Assembly: GCF_009905375.1 (NCBI RefSeq)
Contig: NC_133649.1
Coordinates: 221,367,380 to 221,431,379 of the forward strand
Reading direction: 5' to 3'
DNA: 64,000 nucleotides
From: Apium graveolens
Lineage: Eukaryota > Streptophyta > Magnoliopsida > Apiales > Apiaceae
Below, piece after piece: positions 10,805 to 20,222 of the stretch; the stretch's first letter is position 1; every line of letters begins with the position of its first letter. The position numbers were made by a program, and so were the translations under genes. The notes beneath the pieces are model-generated. The model was given only the letters and a program-made list of their open reading frames with translations, searched no databases and was not told the origin of the DNA.

Positions 10805-13800
10805 ATGGCACCAAAGGATTTAATCATTGATGGAGCAAAGTTTGTTCCAAACAACTATGCTGCAATTCTTGATCATGCTGAAGCTCCATCTGAATTGCAT
10901 TTTGTGCAAGATCTTCTTGCACATAGTGAGGTTGGGTACGCCTTAACTCAGCCTGAATTATTTTCAAGTCAACAAGTTCTGTGGTTATGGAGGACTGGAG
11001 TTTATGATGATGGTGGTAAATGAGGAACTCCCAGTATTATCTTCCAAGTGGGTGATTCTTCCTATGTAGTCACTCCTGGTACAGTACGAAGAGCATTACA
11101 TCTTCCAGAAGATTGTACCTTCTCTACACCAGAGGAATCAGAACTTCGGGGGTTAATGACTGATTTGGGATATGAAAAGAGTCTGACGAAACTTGGACAG
11201 TTGAAACGGGCTAATATCAGAAGAGAATGGAGTTTCTTCTTCGATTGCATCACCAAGGCTTTTGGCAACAAGTGTTCAAATTTTGATGCCATCCCAATTC
11301 TGAGTCAGCACATCGGGTATGCTATTATCCATCAAACTCATTTTGATTTTGCAACTGAAATAATTGGTTTTATTGGGGATAGGATGACAGAGGATTGAGA
11401 TGTTGTTTATTTTGCTAGATTCTGTCAACTTATTTATACGTATTGTACTGCTGAACCCCAGTTAGTCAGCACTCAAACCCCACCTTTTAAGGTTGCAAAA
11501 AGGTACTTTAACGACCTGATAAATGCTGACACAAAGAAATCAATGGTGAGACAATTACAGATTCCTCAGTCTGTGAAACAGATTCTGGTAAATGCTGATC
11601 CTGCTACTTACAAATCTGTTTACTCAAATGTTCAACCAACTCACCATAACCAAAATCCATCAACCTCGGTCCCTACCTCTCATTCTACTCAACCTACCCT
11701 CAGAACTTATCTCAAATCCTATCTCTCCACTTCACAGACTGCTCAACCTTCTTCTTCAGCACCTACTGTGAAGCCTACATCCTCTAAGCCAAAGAGAACA
11801 AAGACTGTTCCTCAAACATCTCAGAAGAAGAGGAGGATTACTTTGAGAGATGAATCAGATTCTGAGGATCAGATTCCCTCTTCAGAACCTGTGGTAGATG
11901 AAGCTGAGAAGGCACCTTCTCAGAAGGATTCTGCAATTGGGGGTTCTAGGCTTCTCAAGAGGCTTAGACGTATGACGGTTCCTGAAACTCCCAAGGAATC
12001 CAAATCAACAAGGAAGTACAAGAAACAGAGGGCACAGAGGCCAGTTTCAGATGATGAGGAGGAAGCAGCTAAGGAAGGGGATCAGGAATCTCTGATCTCA
12101 CAAGACAAGGAATTTGCTCCAGTCACTTCTTCTCCATCAACTCCATCTCAAGAACCTGTATCTGACAAGGCTAATTCACCTTCTATGTCTATTGTTGATC
12201 CAGGCACAAGTGCTGAAATTGATATTCAGAACTTGGTTGTGCCTGAAATACTTTTCTTAGAAGCTCCAACAGCAAATAATCCTTCCACAACACCTGTTAC
12301 TGATGCTGTTCAAACTCCTGAGTTATCACTAACACCTTCTCTGCATCAAGATGCTGATGATCAGATTTTAGGTGAGCATCAGGATATGGCTGTTGATCAG
12401 AACTTAGTATCAGATCAGCAATTAGAGGATGTTGAAGCCTCCATTGCTACTCACACAGTTGTCTTATCAGAAGATACTGACTCTTTAAGTTCTGATGCTG
12501 CAAATGTTGGAGATACTGGTGAAGCTGCTACAACTGTAGATGCTGATGAAGCAGGTCCTTCAGAACATACTCCTCCACTGACTCTTCCTAAGTCTGGACT
12601 GCTAAAGGAGTTTGTTATCAGGGATGCACCAGTACCTTGGAGTGAAACTCCTGCAGGTCAGGAGTGGACTAAGGAATGGAACTCAGTTTCATGTGTTCCA
12701 AATGCTTTACATCTTGCTGAGCACTTGACTAAAGCTGATGAAATGTTACATTCTGATGATTTTAAAATCCAGCTTAGAGTCACTGCATTGAGTACTAAAC
12801 ATCTACAAGGTCTTCATTCCAACACTCATGCAGAGCTACACAAGATTCAGGAGAACTTTATTAAACAGGAACAAGTTTGGAAACTTGATAAGAAAAAGTT
12901 CTTCCAACCTACCATTGACAGGGTTGCTTATATTGAGAAAACTCAAGAGAAGCAACAAGCTCAGATTGATCAAATTCTGACAAATCAAGCTTCTCAGCAA
13001 TCGCAACTTACTGAAATCCAGACCTCAGTGGAACTACTTATCTCTCTTTTATTACCTGCTGATGCCAAAAAGGGGGAGAAGGTAATTAAGTCCAAATGCA
13101 AAACCAACAAGTCACTGCAAGGAAAGGATGATGGAAAAGATGACCAAGGAAACTCTGGAATGGGTGGTGGTCATAGTCAAGGTAGAAGGTTTACATCAAG
13201 ACAAGCTAGTCACAGAACAAGTTCTGATACTGGGAAAAGAATAAGTTCTGCTGCTGGTAAAAGGATAAGTTCTGATGAACTTCTAGATCTTGATGAGGAA
13301 ATGTCAAGACAGTTATTTCTTCAAGAAAATCCAGGGATGGACTTGGAAAGTTTAAAGGAAGAAGAAGCCAGACTTAAATCAGAGAAAGTCACATATAAAT
13401 CTGAAGCTTCTGGTAAAAAGTTACTTCCAAAATCTAAAGGCATTGTGATCAAAGAAAGGATACATACTGAAGAAACTTTGGCTAGATCACAACCACAGAT
13501 AGATCCAAGATCCAAGGGTAAAGAAAAGGTTGGTGAACCTATCAAGCCTTATGTACCTCCTGAGGAAGAAGAAATTACTGATGGAAAAGATAATCTTGCT
13601 CTGACTTCAAGAAAAGTTCTTAAAACAACCTCTGACATGGCTCAAGTTGTTCAGAGTCAAGAAATTGTAAGTTCTGATATTCAAAAGAAGCAAGTAACCT
13701 CTGACAGTGCTCAAGTTAACTTGATATCAGAAAATAAATCTAAAACACTCCTACCAGGATTCACTAAAGCAAAACAGACTCAATCTTTGAAGACTACTTC

Positions 13801-14515
13801 AAGTGGTTTTGAAGCAAGAGTAGTTACTGGAAAGGAAGCTAGAGATAAAACTGGATTGGGAAGTGCTGATGAAAGAAGAGTACACAACACTACCGATGAT
13901 CCAACTTCCTTGAGTGAACCAGGTATTGGAGCAACTCCTGAGAGATTGAATCAACTAGAATCAGTACAGATGGTTTACCATACCTACTTGAAAGAATACA
14001 TTATGTTGTATTTCATGACAGATGGTAGGGTTTATCATATAAGACAAAATGCTATTCCTTTGAAGTATTTTGAAGAATTGGAGCATGTACTTTTCTTACT
14101 TCAAGTGGATAACAGAATAACAGAGACTGCTGCAAACTACTTAAAAGAACAGATTCAGAGACAGAAAAGACTTTATTCTGTTAAGTCTGACAGCAGATAT
14201 GTTCCAAAGTACAGAGATCACAATGGTGATATTGTTGATATGAAGCCTAATACTGCACAGATCAGAACATATCTTGGTATTAAGGGGCTTGAATTCAATC
14301 TAGAGTCTAACAAAGCTTATGTCATAAGACTAGATCGGGAGTTGAGAAAAGCAAAGATTAATGATCTCAGAGCTGCAATATTTCAAACTGGTGAAGATAC
14401 TGCAGAGCTTAAAGATGTCAAACGGAGAATGATTGATGAACTCAGATATGCTGAGAAATGTTTGTTGAAGAATTATCTCAGAACAACTCCTGACATCAGA
14501 GAGATCAGAAAATGA
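10805..14515 (+). pseudogene. extra 3' gene (env-like position) of the Sirevirus-like element, two nonsense codons
   Basis: A single frame of 1237 codons interrupted by TGA at 11021-11023 and 11396-11398. Both stand where the inverted copy has CGA (Arg), which fits deamination of methylated CpG. Layout: residues 1-230 resemble the globular domain of plant-transposon-type proteins; 250-430 are Ser/Thr/Pro-rich with basic patches; 430-600 are acidic; about 680-745 form a Gln-rich likely coiled coil (EKTQEKQQAQIDQI); a Lys/Ser-rich stretch with repeated ISSAAGKRISS-type phrases follows; the last 200 residues form a second ordered block ending RTTPDIREIRK. I see no signal peptide or transmembrane helix, so env-like describes position only. 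Confidence 0.75.
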
Positions 14516-14722
14516 TGAAGCCAAGTCGAAGATCTACAACTGCTTAAATTCTGATATTTATACAGATTGAAGTTGTTATCAGAAGTTGAATTGGTAAAAA
14601 CTTTAAGGACTGTAAGTTGTAGTTATCTTGTCTATTTCTCATGCATTTGTACTTAATGTGTTTGACATCATCAAATATCTGTTAAACTTGTATATTTTGC
14701 TAATTTACAAGTTGGGGGAGAT
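14516..14722 (+). other. 3' noncoding DNA and polypurine tract before LTR3
   Basis: About 200 bases of AT-rich DNA end in the polypurine tract GTTGGGGGAGAT (14711-14722) directly before TGTTAG. This is the plus-strand priming site of the element. Confidence 0.85.
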
Positions 14723-15320
14723 TGTTAGATATATTTGATAATGTCATGGCTAATATGTTTTATGTTTAGATTTCAGATCTTATTTGAACAGAACAAATCA
14801 GTACTTAACTGATCAGTACTTATACTGGAAGTCAGAACTTAAGGGATATCAGTACTTATGTTATCAGGAGATAGATATCAGAACTTAAGTGCTGAAGGAC
14901 GATCAGATAAGGACAGTAGCTGATTAAAGTTAAGGAGATCAAGATAAACATAAGAAGAGATATGCATGAAGAAGGAATTCCGTGAAGAATGGAATACTTG
15001 GAATAGAAGATATCTGATTGATATATTTTAGGAAGCAGAATTATATTCCATATCAATTAGCGATTATCTTGTAACTGTGTAGTATATAAACACAGACATA
15101 GGGTTTACACTATAAGTGTTATCATTATCGAGAATATTATTTACTATAACCCTAGAAGCTCTCGTGATATTTGTTCATCACTGAGAGATAACAGTTCCAG
15201 ATTGTAACAGAGTTTATTGATTAAATAAAGTTTGTTTTCTGTTACATAAGTTCTTGAAGTTTGATTTGATTGTAATAAACACTGTATTCACCCCCTCTAC
15301 AGTGAAAGTGTGACCTAACA
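14723..15320 (+). repeat. LTR3, complete 3' LTR of the composite Copia
   Basis: 598 bp, starting TGTTAG and ending CTAACA (perfect 6-bp terminal inverted repeat), preceded by a polypurine tract and followed by the target duplication TAGAC. It holds the TATA box TATATAAAC and an AATAAA signal. It is the only full-length LTR of the three. Confidence 0.93.
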
Positions 15321-15325
15321 TAGAC
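15321..15325. repeat. target site duplication TAGAC, right copy
   Basis: Directly follows CTAACA of LTR3 and matches 523-527. Removing the insert and one copy rejoins the flanking integrase frame. Confidence 0.85.
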
Positions 15326-16140
15326 TCTATATGCTTTTCCCACAGCATATTCAACAAAAATTCCTTCATCTGCTTTAGCATCAAACTTCCCATTTTGATC
15401 AGTTTGATTTCTCAAGATATAACATTTGCAGCCAAAGACATGAAGAAAATTTAGAGTTAGTTTCTTGTTTTTGAACAATTGATATGGTGTCATGCACTTT
15501 GCTTGATTCACCAAAGAGATATTTTGGGTGTAGCAGGCAGTATTCACAACTTCAGCCCAGAAATATGTTGGTAACTTTGATTCTTCAAGCATTGTCCTTG
15601 CAGCTTCAATAAGTGATCTATTCTTTCTTTCCACTACTCCATTTTATTGTGGAGTTCTTGCTGCTGAAAACTCATGCATAGTACCATTCTCTTCAAAAAA
15701 TGCTCTCATAACAAAATTCTTGAACTCAGTTCCATTGTCACTCCTGATTCTTCTAACTTTGAAATCTGGATGATTGTTGACTTGCCTTATGTGATTGATG
15801 ATGATTTCACTAGCCTCATCTTTAGACTTTAGGAAATATGTCCAAGAGAACTTTGAGAACTCATCTACAATTACTAGGAAAAATCTTTTCCTTGAGATGG
15901 ACAACACATTGACTGGTCCAAACAAATCCATGTGTAACAATTACAGAGGTTCTTCAATTGTTGAATCAAGCTTCTTCCTGAATGATGCTTTAATCTGCTT
16001 TCCTTTCTGGCAGGCATCACATAGTCTATCCTTAGAAACTCCACTTGAGGAATACCTTTAACCAGTTCTTTCTTGACAATCTCATTCATGGTCTTGAAGT
16101 TTAGAATGGGACAGCTTCTTGTGCCACAACCAACTTTCAT
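15326..16140 (-). pseudogene. Copia integrase, decayed
   Basis: Minus strand. A GAG-pre-integrase remnant is followed by the core: [14 protein letters not shown] supplies the first Asp, [13 protein letters not shown] the second, and VERKNRSLIEAART the Glu. Then comes the usual HVFGCKCYIL. It is broken by a stop between ARTPQ and the ERKNR block (near 15642), and the zinc-binding part is in another frame. The coding sense ends at 15326, where the nested element interrupted it. Its role would have been insertion of the element's cDNA. Confidence 0.85.
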
Positions 16141-16174
16141 CTTAACTTGCTTTACTGAGAAGAAAAGTGACAGA

Positions 16175-16546
16175 TTATGTATTTGATGAGTTGAAGTCAG
16201 CTAGGTACACATTTCCTTTTCTCACTCCAGTGAAAACCACTTTGTTTCTCCTTTTGTTTGTCAAAACACAGGCTTCTGAATTGAAGGTTACTGAATTGCC
16301 TTTATCACAAAGTTGGCTGATACTCAACAAATTGTGCTTGAGACCATCCACTAAGGCAACCTCTTCAATGATGACATTGTCTTTAGAAATCAAGCCATAT
16401 CCCACAGTATAACCCTTGCTGTCATCTCCAAAAGTAATACTTGGGTCAGCTCTCTCCTTGAACTCTGTGAGCAGGGTAGAATCTCCAGTCATGTGTCTTG
16501 AACAACCACTATCCAAGTACCACATATTCTTTCTGTTTCCCTGCAC
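16175..16546 (-). pseudogene. Copia protease, decayed
   Basis: Minus strand. MWYLDSGCSRHMTGD is the aspartic protease active site (DSG) in the form typical of Copia. ITFGDDSKG and [15 protein letters not shown] follow, as expected at the protease to GAG-pre-integrase boundary. The segment stops before the zinc site. It is in a different frame from the gag end upstream, so a frameshift lies near 16550. Confidence 0.85.
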
Positions 16547-16560
16547 ACATCAAAACCAAA

Positions 16561-18926
16561 TCAAGTTGATTTTGGTACCCAAGTTTCCTTGGATCCTGCC
16601 TTGTTAGCTTTCTTCTTTTGTTTTTTAGGTTTAATCTCATTTGACTTGGGGATATCAGATTCATCCTTAGTCATCTGAGTTGGACCTTTGAAACCAGTCA
16701 TTAAAACAGAATTATCATGCACATTTTGATTAATAGGAAAAGGCATGCTGTTTGCAAACATGTTATTCTAGTAGGGCATGCTAAATGGCATTTGAGGCAT
16801 ACTAAATGCAGCATAATAAGGATTAGGTGCAAATGGTATAGTAGCAAATTGTGCATTCATATTCTGTGCAGACATAGCATTCATAGGCATAGAAGTCATG
16901 GCATTCATCTTGGGAAAAGAAGATGGTACAGATATAGGAGTAGGCATAGCAAGTTTGCAATTAACAGATAGATGATTAACACTACCACACTTAACACAGA
17001 TTGGTTTTGGAGCATATTTATCAGGTGTGTAGTTGTTATGTTTGTTAATCCCTACTTTCCCTTTTCTATTGTTTTTCTTTTTAGTTTCTGTTTTAACCTC
17101 AATCTTTTCTAATCTGTCATTCAATTGCTTGATAGATAGATGACCAACATTCATTTTCTTCTCCTTCTTCACTTGACTTGATTCTCCTGAAACAAATTTT
17201 TTTTGGAAACTGATCCATACTTTTCATTTAACTTGGCAAGTTTGGCTTTACTCACAGGTTTGCTCACAGCCGACGGATGAGGATTTGTGTCACTTGACGA
17301 ATAATCCTTTTAATTATCCGATGGATGACTCTCATCATCCGTCGAGTCCACATCTGTTAGCAATCCTTCAACCAAATTGGATTCCAGCTTCTCCTTACTC
17401 TTTTTCCAGGCTGTATCACAAAAGGACTCAATACCTTAAACTTTGGTGATTTGAGCATGAACATCTCTAGATGATTTCCAAGCCTTAATCACCTCCTGTA
17501 CTCGTTCAAGTTGCTTCTTCAAAATCTCTTATTTCTTCAAAGACTCAGTAAATTCCTCATTAGCAATCTTACATTCTATTCTCAATTTCTCAAATACAAT
17601 AAACTGAGACTCTAGCACATTATTCCTCTCACTTAAAAATAGATTATTTTCTTTGATATTAGCATTTTCATTAGTGAGAGACTTAAGTGTGACACGCAAA
17701 TGATAGAATCTTGTAGACATGTCATTAATTGTATCACTACACTCAGCTTTAGATAAATGTGCTAAGTTAGTGGTGATTACCTGATTACTTGAAGAACTTG
17801 TTTTTGTTTCATCAGATTTGGCCATTAGGGCTACATTTACATAGCTGACATCTTCATCCTCATCCAAACCATCCGATGCCCAGTCATTTTCTTGTGTACT
17901 AAAAGCCCTTTCCTTTTCTTTGAGCAACTCAAAATAATTCTATTTATAATCCACAGGCTCAAACTTCTTCTTGCTGGAATCTGACTTTCTACACTCACTG
18001 GCAAAATCCCCTGCCAAGCCACATTTGAAACATTTGAATTTTGATTTATCCACCATGTTTCTATTTGGCTTAGATGCTCCAAAGTTCTTCTTGAACTTGA
18101 GCTTGGAAAATCTTCTGGATAGGAATGCAAGATGTTCATCAATATCATCCATATCATCTTGGCTCAAAGAGTCTTCATTCTCAGCTTCCAGCCCCTTGCC
18201 CTTATTTTCACAGACCTTTGAAGTAGACTTAACAGCTTCTACCTTCACCTCTTTCTTTTTCTCCAACTCAGCAACCAATGCTATGGACCCTCATTTCTTC
18301 CTTTCTTTTTCCATCCTCTCATCTTGCTCTATTTCAAGCTCATAAGTTTTTAGGATGCCATACAGTCTCTTTAAAGTAAACTCCTTGTAATCTTGAGAGT
18401 TTCTCAATGAGACTGTCATTGGTTTCCATTCCTTTGGAGGAGATCTAAGGAACTTGAGATTGGAATTTTTTGTCTGATAGACTCTTCCATGCAACTTCAA
18501 AGCGTTTAGTAGTTTTTGAAACCTACTAAAAATGTCAGTGAGAGACTCATTATCTTCACAATGAAAATGCTCATATTACTGAATTATCAGTTGCATCTTA
18601 TTCTCCCTTACTTTCTCAGTACCATCACAGATTATCTGAATTGTGTCCCAAACCTCCTTGGTTGTTTTACAGTTAATGATGTTATCAAACATATCACCAT
18701 CAACTCCATTGAATAAAATATTCATGGTATTTTTGTCCTTCCTGACTTGCTCAATATCAGGATCTGACCATTCATGTGTAGGCTTGGGGATTGAAGGCTC
18801 ATTGCCAGTAGCAGCTCTCATTGGAACATGAGGACCTCTCTCTATACAATCAACATAGGCCTCATCTTGAGAAAGAGGATGTAGGTGCATCTTCACCTTC
18901 CAGTGATGATAATTATCTTTATCCAT
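16561..18926 (-). pseudogene. Copia gag with two zinc knuckles, decayed
   Basis: Minus strand, starting LDKDNYHHWKVKMHLHPLS, which is the N-terminal gag domain of this Copia type (UBN2/Retrotran_gag_2). A zinc knuckle near 18000 reads CFKCGLAGDFASEC; the expected His is Asp, so zinc binding is probably lost. A coiled-coil-like region follows (LKSLTNENANIKENNLF). A second knuckle near 16990 reads CVKCGSVNHLSVNC and keeps its ligands. Met/Pro/Ala-rich repeats follow (NAMTSMPMNAMSAQNMNAQF). At least six stops and two frame changes break the gene. Confidence 0.8.
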
Positions 18927-19081
18927 AAATGGAATTTTGACTCCAACATCCTTCTTGTTCAGCTTGATGTTTGTTGTGATATTTAAACTCTTTGTACTTC
19001 AAGAGCTTCCTCTGATACCAATTGTTATTCCCTAACAATACAACAAGAATTACAGAAAGGAGGGTTGAATGTGATTCTGGC
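18615..19081 (-). repeat. partial duplication of gag start, primer site and LTR edge, copy A
   Basis: Matches 19133-19600 over about 467 bp, from CTCAGTACCATCAC to GATTCTGGCT. It includes the gag start, a damaged primer site (CCTCTGATACCA, 19009-19020) and the first 60 bases of the LTR. The LTR then breaks off at about 19081 into a short tandem of TTTTACAGTTAATG. Confidence 0.85.
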
Positions 19082-19132
19082 TGTTTTACAGTTAATGATG
19101 TTAATGATGTTTTACAGTTAATGTGATTCTTG

Positions 19133-19600
19133 CTCAGTACCATCACTTATAATCTGAATTGTGTCCCAACCCTCCTTGGCTATTTTACAGTTAATGATGT
19201 TATCAAACATATCACCATCAACTCCATTGAATAAAATATTCATGGTATTTGTGTCCTTCCTGACTTGCTTAATATCAGGATCTGACCATTCATGCCTAGG
19301 CTTGGGGACTGAAGGCTCATTGCCAGTAGCAGCTCTCATTGGAACATGAGGACCTCTCTCTATGCAATCAACATAGGCCTCATCTTGAGAAAGAAGATGT
19401 AGGTGCATCTTCACCTTCCAGTGATGATAATTGTCTTTATCCAGAAATGGAATTTTGACTCCAACATCCTTCTTGTTCATCTTGTTGTTTGTTGTGATCT
19501 TTAAACTCTTTGTACTTCAAGAGCTTGCTCTGATACCAATTGTTATTTCCTAACAATACAACAAGAATTACAGAAGGGGGGGTTGAATGTGATTCTGGCT
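19133..19600 (-). repeat. partial duplication of gag start, primer site and LTR edge, copy B
   Basis: The outer copy. It holds a second gag start (minus-strand 19480-19118, LDKDNYHHWKVKMHLHLLS), the intact primer site, and continues into the full 5' LTR. Point differences from copy A (PTHEW/PRHEW, IEQ/IKQ, TTKEVW/IAKEGW) show the duplication is not recent. Confidence 0.85.
19527..19538 (-). other. primer binding site of the minus-strand Copia
   Basis: Reverse complement reads TGGTATCAGAGC, complementary to the 3' end of plant initiator tRNA-Met, two bases inside the LTR edge at 19541. Confidence 0.9.
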
Positions 19601-20222
19601 CCTTTTTGAGATTTATGAAAATGGTTCTAACTCAATTTATATCAAACGTTTTGATTTGTAAAGTGCGGAATACAGAGTTAAGTTAATCAAACATAAAGTA
19701 ATAAAAACTCAGGTCTTTAAAACTTTCTGGTGGATTTGAATGTATATATATATATATATCAAGAGAACCCTGTGAAGCTTGAATAGCTCACAGCTGCTTT
19801 ACAAGTGAACAAACAAACTACAGAGAAATTCTACAGAATACAGCTTACAAATGTTTCTCTGCTAAAAATGTGCTTGCTTAGTTATTTTGTTCTACTAGCT
19901 ACACTTGGTTTATATATCACCAAGTTTACATGATAATAAGACAAGATAATAAAACAAAACCTATTAAGTCTAATCTCCATGCTGCTTCACTACTCTATTC
20001 CAGCATCTTTGAATATCTTCATAATAGCATGGAAATGGTAATGCTTCTTTGTTCTCAAAACCCTGCTAAACAAGCTGCCACATTCCTTTTGCAAACACTC
20101 GATGCATGTGACTGTGTTGTCACTATCAACAGATATTTGAATTGATCATCCGTCGGGTACATGCTTGTTATCCGTCGGGTAGCCTTGTTGATCATCCGTC
20201 GGGTAGCTTTAGTTGATTTTCC
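19541..20222 (-). repeat. 5' LTR of the minus-strand Copia (outer edge approximate)
   Basis: The inner edge TGTTATTTCC lies next to the primer site. The outer edge is uncertain: I include the three ATCCGTCGGGTA motifs (20148-20205) because the same motif recurs in this element's coding DNA. A TATA-like TTTATATATCACC sits around 19910. I did not find a convincing target duplication at the outer side. Confidence 0.6.
20148..20205. repeat. three copies of ATCCGTCGGGTA
   Basis: Copies begin at 20148, 20170 and 20194, about 22-24 bases apart. Related ATCCGTCGG or CCGACGGAT motifs occur at 17268-17345 in the gag region and at 205-315 in the pol linker of the same element. Confidence 0.8.

Larger units (their letters stand above)
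528..15320 (+). mobile_element. rearranged Sirevirus-like Copia element with three LTR copies
   Basis: The block starts TGTTAG, ends CTAACA and is flanked by TAGAC. Order: LTR1 (528-1110, 3' end missing); a 95-bp extra copy; an inverted copy of the start of the extra 3' gene (1206-3312); a direct copy of that gene's end (3313-4261) with polypurine tract; LTR2 (4469-5022, 3' end missing); a 130-bp piece of the 3' gene; pol from the end of protease to RNase H; a 91-codon ORF; the extra 3' gene; polypurine tract; LTR3. There is no primer site after LTR1, no gag and no protease active site, so it cannot be autonomous. A gene 3' of RNase H is a known feature of Sireviruses; the lineage call is inferred from that layout. 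LTR1 and LTR3 differ at only a handful of positions, which suggests a young insertion. Confidence 0.85.
15321..20222 (-). mobile_element. minus-strand Copia element, right (5') half, host of the nested insertion
   Basis: On the minus strand from right to left: a 5' LTR starting at 19541, primer site TGGTATCAGAGC (19527-19538), gag with two zinc knuckles, protease, GAG-pre-integrase and integrase. The integrase frame resumes at 527 left of the nested element. Many stops and frameshifts show it is older than its insert. The 5' end carries a partial tandem duplication (18615-19081 and 19133-19600). Confidence 0.85.
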
